In this document: positions 1 through 10,012 of the stretch, in pieces | Layout: every line of letters begins with the position of its first letter | Numbering within the stretch: position 1 is the first letter of the stretch | DNA from: Aquihabitans sp. G128 | GTDB taxonomy: Bacteria > Actinomycetota > Acidimicrobiia > Acidimicrobiales > Iamiaceae | Direction of reading: 5' to 3' | Assembly: GCF_019048865.1 (NCBI RefSeq) | Contig: NZ_CP077604.1 | Span: forward strand, 1,302,001-1,366,000 | DNA: 64,000 nt | The notes under the pieces: generated by a model | The model's database searches: none | The model's input: only the letters and a program-made list of their open reading frames with translations | Told to the model about the DNA's origin: nothing | Position numbers and translations under genes: made by a program

Positions 1-1
1 C

Positions 2-1393
2 TTCGCCGCCGTCTTCGCCGGCAGCCGCGTGCCGGCCGGCGCCGACCCGTTCGCCGCCTGCTACGGCGGTCACCAGTTCGGGAACTGGGCCGGCCAGCTC
101 GGCGACGGCCGGGCCATCGCCCTCGGCGAGATCACCACGCCCCGTGCCGGCCACCAGACCCTCCAGCTCAAAGGCGCCGGACCGACGCCCTACTCGCGCA
201 CCGCCGACGGCCGCGCCGTCCTCCGGTCGTCGGTCCGCGAGTTCCTCTGCAGCGAGGCCATGCACCACCTCGGCGTGCCCACCACCCGGGCCCTCTCGCT
301 GGTGGCGACGGGCGACCTGGTGGTGCGCGATGTGCTCTACGACGGCAACCCGAAGCCCGAGCCCGGCGCCGTCGTGTGCCGCGTGGCCCCGTCGTTCACC
401 CGCTTCGGCACCTTCCAGCTGCCGGCGAGCCGCGACGACGTCGAGTTGCTCCGCGAGCTCGTCGCGTTCACCATCCGCACCGACTTCCCCCACCTCGGGG
501 ACGACGGTGCCACCCCGCTGGCCGACCTGGTCCCCACCTGGTTCGCCGAGGTGGGCCGCCGCACCGCCGAGACCGTCGTGCACTGGATGCGGGTGGGCTT
601 CGTCCACGGCGTGCTCAACACCGACAACCTGTCGATCCTCGGGCTCACCATCGACTACGGCCCCTACGGCTGGCTCGAGAGCTTCGACCCCGGGTGGACG
701 CCCAACACCACCGACGCCGGCCAGCGCCGCTACCGCTACGGCACCCAGCCCCAGGTCGTGCACTGGAACCTGCTCCAGCTGGCCAACGCCCTCGCCCACC
801 TGGTGACCGACGTCGAGCCGCTCCAGCGGGCCCTCGATGCCTACGGCGAGGCCTACCAGGTCGGCTTCGAGGCGATGATGGCCGAGCGCCTCGGCTGGGG
901 CGCCTGGCAGGACGGCGACCGCGAGCTGGTCGACCAGCTCTTCGAGGCCATGCAGGCCACCGAGACCGACCAGGTGCTGTTCTTCCGGGACCTCGCCTCG
1001 GTCCCCGTGGCGGCCGACGCCACCGACGACGACCGCCTCGCCGCCCTGGCCGACGCCTTCTACGCGCCCGCCGAGCTGGTCGGCGACGTGCGGGCGACGG
1101 TCGCCACCTGGTTGCGGGCCTGGGCCGAGCGGGTGCGCACCGGCGGCGTGACCGACGATGCCGAGCGCCGCCGCACCATGGACGCCGTCAACCCCCGCTA
1201 CGTGCTGCGCAACTACCTGGCCCAGGAGGCCATCGACGCGGCCGAGGCCGGCGACGAGTCGCTGGTGCTGGAGCTGCTCGACGTGCTGCGCACCCCGTAC
1301 GCCGAGCAGCCCGGCCGCGAGCGCTTCGCCGCCAAGCGCCCCGAGTGGGCCCGCCACCGCGTCGGCTGCTCGATGCTCTCCTGCAGCTCCTGA
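2..1393 (+). CDS. selO: SelO/YdiU protein adenylyltransferase (5' end cut by window)
   Basis: Pseudokinase-fold enzyme of the SelO family, known to transfer AMP from ATP to Ser/Thr/Tyr of protein substrates in redox homeostasis. The frame is open to the left edge, so the true start lies outside; 463 residues remain of a family usually 460-550 long. Visible family blocks are [19 protein letters not shown] near the N-terminus, the lysine block [13 protein letters not shown], the loop HGVLNTDN and the metal-binding DYGPYGWLE. The C-terminus ends SMLSCSS, matching the short Cys-containing tail typical of SelO. The stop is TGA at 1391. It faces the convergent delta-60 gene with a 30-base gap. Identification is by motif and is very secure. 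Confidence 0.94.
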   Translation, partial: FAAVFAGSRVPAGADPFAACYGGHQFGNWAGQLGDGRAIALGEITTPRAGHQTLQLKGAGPTPYSRTADGRAVLRSSVREFLCSEAMHHLGVPTTRALSLVATGDLVVRDVLYDGNPKPEPGAVVCRVAPSFTRFGTFQLPASRDDVELLRELVAFTIRTDFPHLGDDGATPLADLVPTWFAEVGRRTAETVVHWMRVGFVHGVLNTDNLSILGLTIDYGPYGWLESFDPGWTPNTTDAGQRRYRYGTQPQVVHWNLLQLANALAHLVTDVEPLQRALDAYGEAYQVGFEAMMAERLGWGAWQDGDRELVDQLFEAMQATETDQVLFFRDLASVPVAADATDDDRLAALADAFYAPAELVGDVRATVATWLRAWAERVRTGGVTDDAERRRTMDAVNPRYVLRNYLAQEAIDAAEAGDESLVLELLDVLRTPYAEQPGRERFAAKRPEWARHRVGCSMLSCSS

Positions 1394-1423
1394 GCCCGCC
1401 GATCGCCGCGTGGGGTGCGGCGC

Positions 1424-3898
1424 TCAGCTGGCCGGTCGGCCCTCGAGCCGGGCCACCTCGGCCGAGGTCCCGCTGGCGAACGTGGCCAACGTGATCTTGC
1501 CGTCGGCGCCGATGTCCATGGCCCACCAGGGGGCGAGCTCGGCCGACGGCCAGGTCTTCACGCCGTCACCGTCGAAGGCCACGTCGAGCTTGCCGGCAGT
1601 GGTGAACCGCAGGGCCACCGCGCCGGCGCCGGCGCTGCCGGCCACGACCACGCGGCCCTGCAGGTCGAGGTCGGCGGCATTGCCCTGGGTCGAGATCGAC
1701 GTGGACGTGCCGGTCGCGGTTGCGGTGGCCTGGGCCACGCCACCGGACCCGTAGGTGGGGTCGAAGCCGCCCGTCGCGGTGTAGCGGACGGCGAGGACCA
1801 CGGTGTCGTTCCTGGCGTCCTGGCCCCAGCCGACGACGATGGGCTTGCCATCGGCCCCCACGAGGACGGTGTTGGGGACGAAGAGCCGGTTCGGCAGCGG
1901 CCGGCCCGCCTCCGGCCCGAAGGTGGCGTCGTTGCTGAGGTCGGCCTTGATGCGGCGCAGGCCGTTGGCGGCCACGACGTACACCCGGCCCTGCGCGTCG
2001 GCGGCCGACATCCAGGTCACCGCAGCGTCGTAGGTGCCTGCTGGGGCCAGGTCCCGCTGCGCCGTCACCGTCCCGCTCGGCGACACCTTGAGCAGGCGCG
2101 GCGCCGGGTGCGGCGTCGTCACGTCGTTGACCCGCTGCTGCCCGACCGCCACGATCAGGCCGCCGTCCGCCGTGGCCGCCGCCGAGGTCGACCACGAGAT
2201 CGGCGAGCTCGGCTCCTCGGCCTGCGCCGGCGGCGTGGGCAGTGCGAGCCGACCGCCGGTGCCCCACGTGGTGAGCCGGGTCCCGTCGGCGCGGTAGCGG
2301 ACGGCGACCGGCGACGTGCCGCTCACCAGGGCGGTGACGGTGCCGTTCGGGCCGGCGACCAGGGTCGGCGGGTTGGTGCGCCAACTGGTCTGGGTGACGC
2401 CGACCTGGTCGCTGACGCCGCCGGTGCCGAAGGTCGTGTCCAGGGCACCGCCTGCGGTGAAGCGCACCAGCCGCACCCGCTCGCCCGTGGTGACCACGGC
2501 CAGGACGACCCGCCCGTCGGGCAGGACGAGGGCCCGCTCGGGTCGGACCGCAGTGGGCCCGTCCTGCGCGAGGTCGACGGTGCCGCCGGTGCCGAATCCC
2601 GTGGCCAGGTGACCGCCCGCGTCGTAGGCGGTCACCCGCAGCGCGACCTGGTCGTGGACGGTGATGAGGGCGACCCCGGCCCCGACGGGCGCCAGGATCC
2701 CGAGACCGCTGGTGGCCGGCGTGCCGAGGCCGGCGCTCGCGGCGAAGCCGGGGACCGATGCCCCGCTGGGCAGGCTGCTCGACGACCCGTCGACCACCAG
2801 CGAACCGGCCGAGCCGTACGAACCGTCGGCCGACCCCGCAGGTGTGGCTCGCACCAGGCGGACGCCGCCCACCCTCGACGCGTCGACCGTCGACCAGCCG
2901 ACGACGGTCCCGCCTGCGGCATCCACGGCGATGCGGTCGAAGCGGGCATCGGCCGGGACGGTACCGCCGGACCACGGCGCCGGCAGCGAGGCCAGGCCGC
3001 CGGTGCCGAAGGCGGCATCGAGCTGTCCGGCCGCCGTGATGCGCGACACCCGGGCGCCGCTGGCCTCGGACCACGCCACGGCCACCGTGCCGCTCGGGCC
3101 AGAGGCCAGCGCAGGCACGCGATCGGCCGGCGGGGTGCCGCCACCGGGGACGAGTGCGGTGCCGTGCGAGCCGTCGTCGTGCATCGGCAGGACCTGGCCG
3201 CCAGCCGCCGACACCCAGACCGAGGAACCGGCCACCACGACGGTGCCGAGGGCACCCCCGGTGGGCGTCGCGGTCCCGTCGCCGTCGAACGTGGCGTCGA
3301 GCAGGCCGGCGGTGGTGTAGCGGATCAGGTTGGCCCCGAAGGCCACGAGCAGCCGGTTCTGGGCATCGACGGCGTAGCTCTGGGGCGGAAGCTGGATGAA
3401 GCCCCCGGCGTACCCGGTGACCTCGCCGCCCGTTCCCCAGGCGGTGACCTTCTGGCCGGTGGCCGAGAGCCGCGTGGCGACGAACGTGTTGGGCGCCTTC
3501 GGCGAGCCCGTGTAGATGACGAACACGGCGATCACCCCACCGTCGGCGGTGGGCAGCAGCTGCCCTGCGCCACGGACGGCGGCCCGCCCGCCGGTACCCC
3601 ATGCGAGGTCCGGGGAGCCGTCGGCGAGGAGGCGCCGCACGGAGGTGGTCGTGGTGATCTGGCCGGTGCCGGGGTCGACGGTGTCGGCCGACGCCGCCAC
3701 GTAGGTCGTGCCGCCGGGACCGGGTGCCACGGCAGCCGCCGACGAGCGGTCGGGAGCTTGCACCGAGAAGGTGCGCGGCTGGCCACCGTTCCACGCCGAG
3801 TCCGGGTCGGTGGGCTGGCACGCTGCCAGCCCCGCCACCACGGCGAGTGCCGCCGCTCCCACCACCACCCGCCGGAACGACCGCGTCCGAGCTTCCAC
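1424..3898 (-). CDS. Delta-60 repeat lipoprotein
   Basis: A secreted, membrane-anchored protein of 824 residues made almost entirely of delta-60-type repeats. The start is GTG at 3898, chosen because GGGGAG lies 6 bases upstream; the open frame continues 5' only through tRNA sequence. A signal peptide with lipobox LAAC ends near residue 28, predicting lipidation. About ten repeats carry the hallmark F/W-G-x-G-G turn (AWGTGG, AAFGTGG, TTFGTGG, TTWGTGG, PTYGSGG), with variants FDGDG and FGPEAG. Such repeats form beta-propeller-like domains on the cell surface; no enzymatic residue is evident and the ligand is unknown. The gene stands alone, convergent with selO and downstream of two tRNAs on the same strand. 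Confidence 0.85.
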   Translation of the reverse strand: MEARTRSFRRVVVGAAALAVVAGLAACQPTDPDSAWNGGQPRTFSVQAPDRSSAAAVAPGPGGTTYVAASADTVDPGTGQITTTTSVRRLLADGSPDLAWGTGGRAAVRGAGQLLPTADGGVIAVFVIYTGSPKAPNTFVATRLSATGQKVTAWGTGGEVTGYAGGFIQLPPQSYAVDAQNRLLVAFGANLIRYTTAGLLDATFDGDGTATPTGGALGTVVVAGSSVWVSAAGGQVLPMHDDGSHGTALVPGGGTPPADRVPALASGPSGTVAVAWSEASGARVSRITAAGQLDAAFGTGGLASLPAPWSGGTVPADARFDRIAVDAAGGTVVGWSTVDASRVGGVRLVRATPAGSADGSYGSAGSLVVDGSSSSLPSGASVPGFAASAGLGTPATSGLGILAPVGAGVALITVHDQVALRVTAYDAGGHLATGFGTGGTVDLAQDGPTAVRPERALVLPDGRVVLAVVTTGERVRLVRFTAGGALDTTFGTGGVSDQVGVTQTSWRTNPPTLVAGPNGTVTALVSGTSPVAVRYRADGTRLTTWGTGGRLALPTPPAQAEEPSSPISWSTSAAATADGGLIVAVGQQRVNDVTTPHPAPRLLKVSPSGTVTAQRDLAPAGTYDAAVTWMSAADAQGRVYVVAANGLRRIKADLSNDATFGPEAGRPLPNRLFVPNTVLVGADGKPIVVGWGQDARNDTVVLAVRYTATGGFDPTYGSGGVAQATATATGTSTSISTQGNAADLDLQGRVVVAGSAGAGAVALRFTTAGKLDVAFDGDGVKTWPSAELAPWWAMDIGADGKITLATFASGTSAEVARLEGRPAS

Positions 3899-3969
3899 CT
3901 GATCTCCCCTGTCGCCGAGGCCACGCCGCGACCGCCCGGGCGAAGCGCCGCCGAGCGTAGCGGCACGAG

Positions 3970-4042
3970 TGGGGCCGGCGGGGATCGAACCCGCAACCTG
4001 AGGATTATGAGTCCCTTGCTCTGACCATTGAGCTACGGCCCC
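3970..4042 (-). tRNA. tRNA with CAT anticodon (elongator Met or Ile2)
   Basis: A 73-base cloverleaf: acceptor GGGGCCG pairs with CGGCCCC, discriminator A, D-stem GCTC/GAGC, T-arm GCGGG-TTCGATC-CCCGC. The anticodon loop is CTCATAA, with the anticodon CAT at 4007-4009 on the complement. CCA is not encoded (CTC follows). The anticodon stem has an A27-C43 mismatch and a G28-U42 wobble. It is not the initiator, because position 1-72 is a normal G-C pair and the three-GC-pair anticodon stem is absent. Elongator Met and lysidine-modified Ile2 both carry CAT, and I cannot separate them by eye. Confidence 0.93.
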
Positions 4043-4135
4043 GAGAGCCGCCGATCGTAGGCGCTCGCCCGACATCGACGGACCCTCGAACGACGAAAGC
4101 CGGCCCTTGCGGGACCGGCTCACGTCGCTTGCTGG

Positions 4136-4211
4136 TGGCTCGGAGGGTGGGGCTCGAACCCACGACCCGCTGATTAACAGTCAGCTGCTCTGCCAGCTGA
4201 GCTACCTCCGA
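4136..4211 (-). tRNA. tRNA-Asn (GTT)
   Basis: A 76-base tRNA with encoded CCA (TGG on the plus strand at 4136-4138). Acceptor TCGGAGG pairs with CCTCCGA, discriminator G. The anticodon stem GCTGA/TCAGC encloses loop CTGTTAA, with anticodon GTT (AAC on the plus strand at 4176-4178). D- and T-arms are canonical. It lies 93 bases upstream of the CAT tRNA, so the two may be cotranscribed. Unlike that neighbour, this one encodes its CCA end. Confidence 0.96.
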
Positions 4212-4253
4212 ATGCGCTGTGCGAACTTAGCAGCGGCACCCGGCGGCCACGAA

Positions 4254-4273
4254 CCCCGAAACGGTGATCGGGG
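4254..4273 (-). terminator. Hairpin after sigA
   Basis: CCCCGA/TCGGGG stem of 6 pairs with an 8-base loop, 7 bases after the sigA stop, followed on the minus strand by TTCGTGG rather than a run of T. It sits between sigA and tRNA-Asn. The position fits a terminator; the missing T-tract keeps confidence modest. Confidence 0.45.
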
Positions 4274-4280
4274 CGAGGCC

Positions 4281-5601
<1,321 letters not shown>

Positions 5602-5609
<8 letters not shown>

Positions 5610-7368
5610 GAGGGTCCTCCGCCCGTTGTGCCAGCCAGAGTAGCAACTCATCTTCGCGTTGCCGGTCGGGAGGCGCGTCCGGTCCGACCGCTTCGAGCTC
5701 GGTCTTCAGCCAGCCGATGGCGGTGCCGTAGGGCGCCGGGTCGGCCGCGGTGCGGAAGTCGCGCTCGAGCTCGCGGAGGGCGACGAGCGCGGTGTTGCGG
5801 ATGAGCATGCGGCGCACGTCGCCGGGCTCGGCCTCGGACTCCTCGACGGCGAGGCGGGCGAGGTGCTCGGCGACGAACGGGTCGGCCGCTTCGGTGGCGG
5901 CGTGGAAGTCGCCGTCGGCCTCCTGGAGCGCCCGCAGCACGGCGCGGTGGGACTCGTCCTCGAACAGGACCTCGTCCAACAGCGGGAGCATCTCCCCCGG
6001 GTTCGCCACCGCCAGGCGCAGGCCCTCGGTCTCGGGCGTGTCGGCCCGTCGGCGGCGCGGCTTGGCCGCCTCGACCCGGACGACGGGCCGGATGCGACCC
6101 GACCGCAACGACGAGCGGAGCCGGTCCGGGTCGAGCTGGCAGCGGCTGGCCACCGCCATCACGTACTGGTCGCGCACGAACTCGCTGGGGTGCTCGACGA
6201 TGGCGGCGAGGGCGGACTCGGCGGCCTTGGCTCGCCCCTCGGGCGTGCGCAGGTTGGCGCCGTCGAGGATGCGCTCGACGCGGAAGCCCAGGAACGGGGT
6301 GGCCTTCTCGACGGCCTCGCGCAGGCGGTCGGGGTCGGAGCGGGACAGGTCGGCAGGGTCGGCGCCGGGGGGCAGGGCGGCGACGGCGACCTCGACCTCG
6401 TGCTTCTTCTCCCACTCGTACACCCGCTCGGCAGCGGCCTGGCCGGCGGCATCGGGGTCGAAGGCGAGCACCAGGCGGGGCGCCAGGAGCCGCAGGGCCC
6501 GGACGTGCTCGTCGGTGAGGGCGGTCCCGCAGGTGGCCACGGCGCGGTCGAGGCCCACGTGGGCGAAGCCGATCACGTCGGTGTAGCCCTCGCAGATGAT
6601 GACCTCGTTCTCCCGCACGGCCTCGGCCTTGGCCCAGTTGAGGCCGTAGAGCACCTTGCTCTTGCGGTAGAGCGCGGTCTCGGGGGTGTTCTTGTACTTC
6701 GGCGGCCGCCCCTCGGGCATCATCCGCCCACCGAAGCCGATCGGGTCGCCGGACGAGTCGAAGATCGGGAACAGGATCCGGCCGCGGAAGAAGTCGTTGG
6801 TGCCGCCGTTGCGGGTCTCCACGCCGAGCCCGGCGTCGCGCAGGGTCTTGGGCGGGTACTTGAGCGCCCGCACCAGCTGGCTCCAGTCGTCCGGCGCCCA
6901 CCCGATCCGGTACTTGCGCACCGCAGCGCCATCGAGCCCCCGCTCGCGCAGGTAGCGGCGGGCGGCGCCGGCATCGGGGGCGGTGAGCAAGCGGTCGTGG
7001 TACCAGTCGACCGCGGCGGCCATGGCCTCCCGCAAGCGGCCGCGCGCCTCGCGCCGCTCGCCCTCGTTCTTGTCGGTGTAGCGCAGCGCGATGCCGAACT
7101 TGCCGGCCAGCTGCTCCACCGCCGCCTGGAAGTCGAGGTGCTCCATGTCCCGCACGAACGAGATCGCGTCACCGCGGACCTGGCAGCCGAAGCAGTAGTA
7201 GACGCCCTTCTCCTGGCTGACCGAGAACGACGGCGACTTCTCGCCGTGGAACGGGCACAGGCCCATCCAGCTCGTCCCCTGCTTCTTGAGCTGGGTGTGG
7301 GCGCTGATGACCTGCACGATGTCGGCGGTCTCGCGGACCCGGACGACGTCTTCGTCGACGATGCCCAT
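5602..7368 (-). CDS. dnaG: DNA primase DnaG
   Basis: Replicative primase of 588 residues, which makes RNA primers at the fork with the DnaB helicase. The N-terminal CHC2 zinc ribbon uses C38, H41, C59 and C62. The Toprim catalytic core shows the acidic ICEGYTD motif and the metal-binding FDPDAAG. The C-terminal helicase-binding region is weakly conserved, as usual. The ATG at 7368 shares its first base with the stop of a short upstream ORF (TGATG), so initiation may depend on that ORF. The 3' end overlaps sigA by 8 bases. Confidence 0.97.
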
Positions 7369-7421
7369 CAGCCCGGCGCGCCGGGGTCCACTGCGGGGTC
7401 GGCAGGGGTCCGGGGCGTCAT
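7368..7421 (-). CDS. 17-residue leader ORF coupled to dnaG
   Basis: A short ORF, ATG at 7421, encoding MTPRTPADPAVDPGAPG and ending in TGA at 7370-7368, with the final A also serving as the first base of the dnaG ATG (TGATG). It is out of frame with dnaG. A -10-like box TACCGT lies 7 bases before its ATG, so the transcript would begin at or next to the start codon (leaderless). The peptide is Pro/Ala-rich with no known fold. I infer a leader ORF that delivers ribosomes to dnaG by termination-reinitiation. Whether the peptide itself matters is unknown. Confidence 0.55.
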   Translation of the reverse strand: MTPRTPADPAVDPGAPG

Positions 7422-7428
7422 GGGCCGG

Positions 7429-7434
7429 ACGGTA
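7429..7434 (-). promoter_or_regulatory. -10 box of the dnaG-sigA operon
   Basis: TACCGT on the minus strand, followed by 7 bases and the ATG of the leader ORF. This matches the TANNNT-6/7-start spacing seen at many genes here. No convincing -35 is visible. It is the only good -10 match in the 127-base gap upstream of dnaG. Confidence 0.55.
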
Positions 7435-7495
7435 CCAGCGCCCGGACCGGACGAGATCAGCGGTGGCCCACCGTCACGTCCGGCCCGGGACCGGT

Positions 7496-8647
7496 TCAAC
7501 CCTTGGGCTCGGCGGGCCCGCCGGGACCGACCGGCTCGGCCTCCCCGGTGGGGCCGACGGGCTGGTCGTCGTTCGGGCCGTCGGCCCACTCGTGGGCCCC
7601 GTCGCCCACCGGGCCGGGCATGTGGGCGGCGATCGTCTGCGGGTCCCGCTTGTCGGCGATGAGCGAGGCCACCACCGTCACGAACAGGATGCCGAAGATG
7701 ATCCCGAGCGACAGGAACGTCGGGAAGTGGAAGTCGGCCGAGGGGAACTCGAACTGCTCGGCGGAGAAGGTGAGCAGCATCTTCACGCCCACGAAGCCGA
7801 GGATGCCGCCCAGCCCGTAGTGCAGGTAGCGGAACTTGTCCTGCATGCCGCCGAGCAGGAAGTACAGCGCCCGCAGTCCGAGGATGGCGAAGGCGTTCGA
7901 GCTGAAGACGATGAACGGGTCTCGGGACACGCCGAAAATGGCCGGCACGGAGTCGATGGCGAACACGACGTCGGTGGTCTCCACCATGATCAGCACCGCG
8001 AACAGGGGCGTGGCGAGGCGCTTGCCGTTCTTCAGGGTGAAGAGCTTCTGGCCGTCGAGCTCGTCGGTGGAGGGCACGACCTTGCGCACCGCCCGCAGCA
8101 CGATGCTCTTGTCGGGGTCGACCTCGGTCTCCTCTTGGAAGGCCAGCTTGTAGGCCGTGTAGAGGAGGATCAGGCCGAAGATCGCCAGGGTGACGGTGAA
8201 GCTCTCGATGAGCGCCGACCCGGCGAAGATGAAGATCGCCCGCAGGATCAGGGCGCCGAAGATGCCCCAGAAGAGCACGCGGAACTGGTACTTCTTCGGC
8301 ACGGCGAAGTAGCTGAAGATCACCGCCCAGACGAACACGTTGTCGACCGACAGGCTCTTCTCGAGCAAGAAGCCGGAGATGTACTCACCTGCCGCCTTGC
8401 CGCCGTTCTGGTCACCGCCGATCAGGTAGATGACGCCGGTGAAGGCGATGCCGATGCTGATCCAGATGGCCGACTCGATGCCGGCCTCCTTGTAGGAGAT
8501 GTCGTGCGGCTTGCGGTGCACGAGCAGCAGGTCGACCACGAGCAGGGTGACGATGAACGCGACGAGCGCACCCCACTCCCACAGGTGGATGTCGAGGTCG
8601 ACGAACTTGTCCGTCGACGAGGACGCAGCGAGCAGGGACGGGAACAT
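7496..8647 (-). CDS. TerC-family integral membrane protein (Mn2+ exporter-like)
   Basis: A 383-residue multi-pass membrane protein of the TerC/Alx family. Family members export manganese or protect against metal and tellurite stress; some serve metalation of secreted proteins. Typical features are KEAGIESAIWISIGIAFTG, the acidic segment FLLEKSLSVDNVFVWA, and VETTDVVFAIDSVPAIFGV, whose Asp/Glu residues within membrane helices are the expected metal ligands. The C-terminal tail is rich in Gly, Pro and Glu. A yybP-ykoY riboswitch upstream supports manganese as the ligand. GGAG lies 12 bases before the ATG, inside a hairpin. A paralogue lies directly upstream. Confidence 0.93.
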   Translation of the reverse strand: MFPSLLAASSSTDKFVDLDIHLWEWGALVAFIVTLLVVDLLLVHRKPHDISYKEAGIESAIWISIGIAFTGVIYLIGGDQNGGKAAGEYISGFLLEKSLSVDNVFVWAVIFSYFAVPKKYQFRVLFWGIFGALILRAIFIFAGSALIESFTVTLAIFGLILLYTAYKLAFQEETEVDPDKSIVLRAVRKVVPSTDELDGQKLFTLKNGKRLATPLFAVLIMVETTDVVFAIDSVPAIFGVSRDPFIVFSSNAFAILGLRALYFLLGGMQDKFRYLHYGLGGILGFVGVKMLLTFSAEQFEFPSADFHFPTFLSLGIIFGILFVTVVASLIADKRDPQTIAAHMPGPVGDGAHEWADGPNDDQPVGPTGEAEPVGPGGPAEPKG

Positions 8648-8661
8648 GGGGAAGGGGATCT

Positions 8662-8694
8662 CCGGCTGAGTGGAAGGACGTGCACATCAGCCGG
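8662..8694 (-). promoter_or_regulatory. Ribosome-site sequestering hairpin of terC1
   Basis: On the minus strand CCGGCTGA (8694-8687) pairs perfectly with TCAGCCGG (8669-8662) across a 17-base loop, and the second arm runs straight into the GGAG ribosome site. The first arm shares two C residues with the 3' strand of riboswitch helix P1 (CTCCC, 8697-8693), so the two helices compete. This is a plausible expression platform acting on translation: ligand-stabilised P1 would weaken the hairpin and expose the ribosome site. Confidence 0.55.
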
Positions 8695-8788
8695 GAGTCT
8701 CTCCGCTCCTCCTGTTCGGAGAAGCCTGCCGCCCCGGGCCACATGAGGTGACCGTGTTGACGTGGCGGCTGTTGGGGATACTCCCCCC
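8693..8788 (-). promoter_or_regulatory. yybP-ykoY (Mn2+) riboswitch
   Basis: Read on the minus strand, the leader begins with GGGGAGTA and closes with GGAGAGACTCCC, the two strands of helix P1 with the characteristic -GAGTA and -AGAC- flanks. Between them are ACGTCAACACGGTCACCT and GTGGCCCGGGGCGGCAGG, which resemble the internal arms of actinobacterial yybP-ykoY elements. The class is known to sense Mn2+ and often precedes terC/alx genes, as here. The P1 5' strand lies in an eight-G tract (8790-8783 region), so exact pairing there is uncertain. Confidence 0.8.
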
Positions 8789-8829
8789 CCGGTCCGACCA
8801 CCTTACCCCGTGGTAGCCGCGATCCAGAC

Positions 8830-9864
8830 CTATCGGTCCAGGTCAGGCTCGGGTTCCGGCTCCACCGAGCCCCCGTCGGCCAGCGCGGCGGCGTCGTCGC
8901 GCTTGTCCGCGGCGAGCGACGCGAAGATCGTCACCACCAGCACGACCACGATCACCACCAGCGACAGCCACGTCGGGGGGTGCCAGCCGGCGAAGTAGCC
9001 GAGCAGCATCTTGGCGCCCACGAAGGCCAGGATCGCCCCCAGCCCGAGGTTGAGGTAGCGGAACTTGTCCTGCATGCCGCCGAGCAGGAAGTAGAGCGAC
9101 CGCAGGCCGAGGATGGCGAAGGCGTTCGAGCTGAACACGATGAACTGCTCGTGCGACACCGCCAGCACCGCCGGCACGGAGTCGACGGCGAACACGACGT
9201 CGGTGGTCTCCACGATGATCAGCACGGCGAACAGCGGGGTGGCCAGCCGCTTGCCGTTCTCGATGGTGAAGAGCTTCTGGCCGTCGTACTCGGTGGTGGA
9301 CGGCAGCACCTTGCGCACCACCCGCAGGACCGGGTTGCTCTCGGGGTGGACCTCGGCGTCGTCGTGGAAGGCGATCTTCCACGCCGAGTAGAGCAGCACC
9401 ACGCCGAACACCACGAGGACGACCTCGAACCGCTCGATCAGGGCGATGCCGGCGAAGATGAACACCGCCCGCAGCACGAGGGCGCCGAAGATGCCCCAGA
9501 AGAGGGTCCGGAACTGGTACTTCGCCGGGACGGCGAAGTAGTTGAAGATGACGGCCCACACGAACACGTTGTCGATCGACAGCGACTTCTCGAGCAGGAA
9601 GCCCGAGATGTACTCCCCCGCCGGCTGGCCGCCGTGCCACAAGAAGATGACGCCGGTGAACGCCACGCCGATGGAGATCCACACGGCCGACTCGATGGCC
9701 GCTTCCTTGAAGGTGATGACGTGGGCGTCGCGGTGGACCAGCACCAGGTCGGCAACCAGCAGGACCGTGATGAGCACGATGAGCGCGGCCCACTGCCAGA
9801 GGTGCACGTCGAAGTCGGCGAAGTTGCCGGCGCGGTCGCTGGCGGCGAGGACGTTGGTGAGCAT
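8830..9864 (-). CDS. TerC-family integral membrane protein, second copy
   Basis: A 344-residue paralogue of the neighbouring TerC protein, nearly identical in its core blocks (FLLEKSLSIDNVFVWA, VETTDVVFAVDSVPAVLAV, RYLNLGLGAILAFVGAKML) but with a different acidic C-terminal tail (EPEPEPDLDR). Seven or so membrane helices are expected, with conserved Asp/Glu as likely metal ligands. The ATG at 9864 has GGAGG 9 bases upstream, lying in the loop and 3' arm of a small hairpin. Its leader lacks yybP-ykoY signatures, so the two copies are probably regulated differently. Tandem duplication is the simplest origin. Confidence 0.92.
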   Translation of the reverse strand: MLTNVLAASDRAGNFADFDVHLWQWAALIVLITVLLVADLVLVHRDAHVITFKEAAIESAVWISIGVAFTGVIFLWHGGQPAGEYISGFLLEKSLSIDNVFVWAVIFNYFAVPAKYQFRTLFWGIFGALVLRAVFIFAGIALIERFEVVLVVFGVVLLYSAWKIAFHDDAEVHPESNPVLRVVRKVLPSTTEYDGQKLFTIENGKRLATPLFAVLIIVETTDVVFAVDSVPAVLAVSHEQFIVFSSNAFAILGLRSLYFLLGGMQDKFRYLNLGLGAILAFVGAKMLLGYFAGWHPPTWLSLVVIVVVLVVTIFASLAADKRDDAAALADGGSVEPEPEPDLDR

Positions 9865-9870
9865 CGGGGC

Positions 9871-9924
9871 GGGCCTCCGGCCCGTCAGGTGCTTAGACGG
9901 CAGGAGCTGACCCGCTCCGGTCTA
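9871..9924 (-). promoter_or_regulatory. Competing-helix leader of terC2
   Basis: Minus-strand RNA from 9924 can form TAGAC/GTCTA (9924-9920 with 9898-9894) enclosing GGAGC/GCTCC, or alternatively CCGTC/GACGG (9900-9896 with 9886-9882), which reuses the GTC of the first helix. The second helix in turn shares two G residues with GGGCC/GGCCC (9883-9879 with 9875-9871), whose loop and 3' arm hold the GGAGG ribosome site. Three mutually exclusive helices ending at the ribosome site suggest a translational switch. I do not recognise it as a known riboswitch class. Confidence 0.4.
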
Positions 9925-10000
9925 CCCGCTCGGGGGGCCTGCCCCCTCCCACCGCCTTCGGACGCGGCCCAGGTCACCCCCTTCGCACCGGGTGCTCACC

Positions 10001-10006
10001 TAGTCT
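10001..10006 (+). promoter_or_regulatory. -10 box of the RDD operon
   Basis: TAGTCT followed by exactly 6 bases and the GTG at 10013, with no ribosome site between. This is the layout of a leaderless actinobacterial transcript. No -35 consensus is visible. Confidence 0.55.
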
Positions 10007-10012
10007 TCCGCC

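Noticed and set aside
1415..4024. 869-residue plus-strand frame over the delta-60 gene and the CAT tRNA
   Set aside because: Runs through a tRNA, low-complexity composition, no domain; antisense shadow.
3970..4042. Initiator tRNA-fMet
   Set aside because: The first acceptor pair is a normal G-C and the anticodon stem lacks the three consecutive G-C pairs of initiators.
3899..4123. 5' extension of the delta-60 gene to ATG 4123
   Set aside because: The extension translates the CAT tRNA; GTG 3898 has a good ribosome site and a signal peptide right after it.
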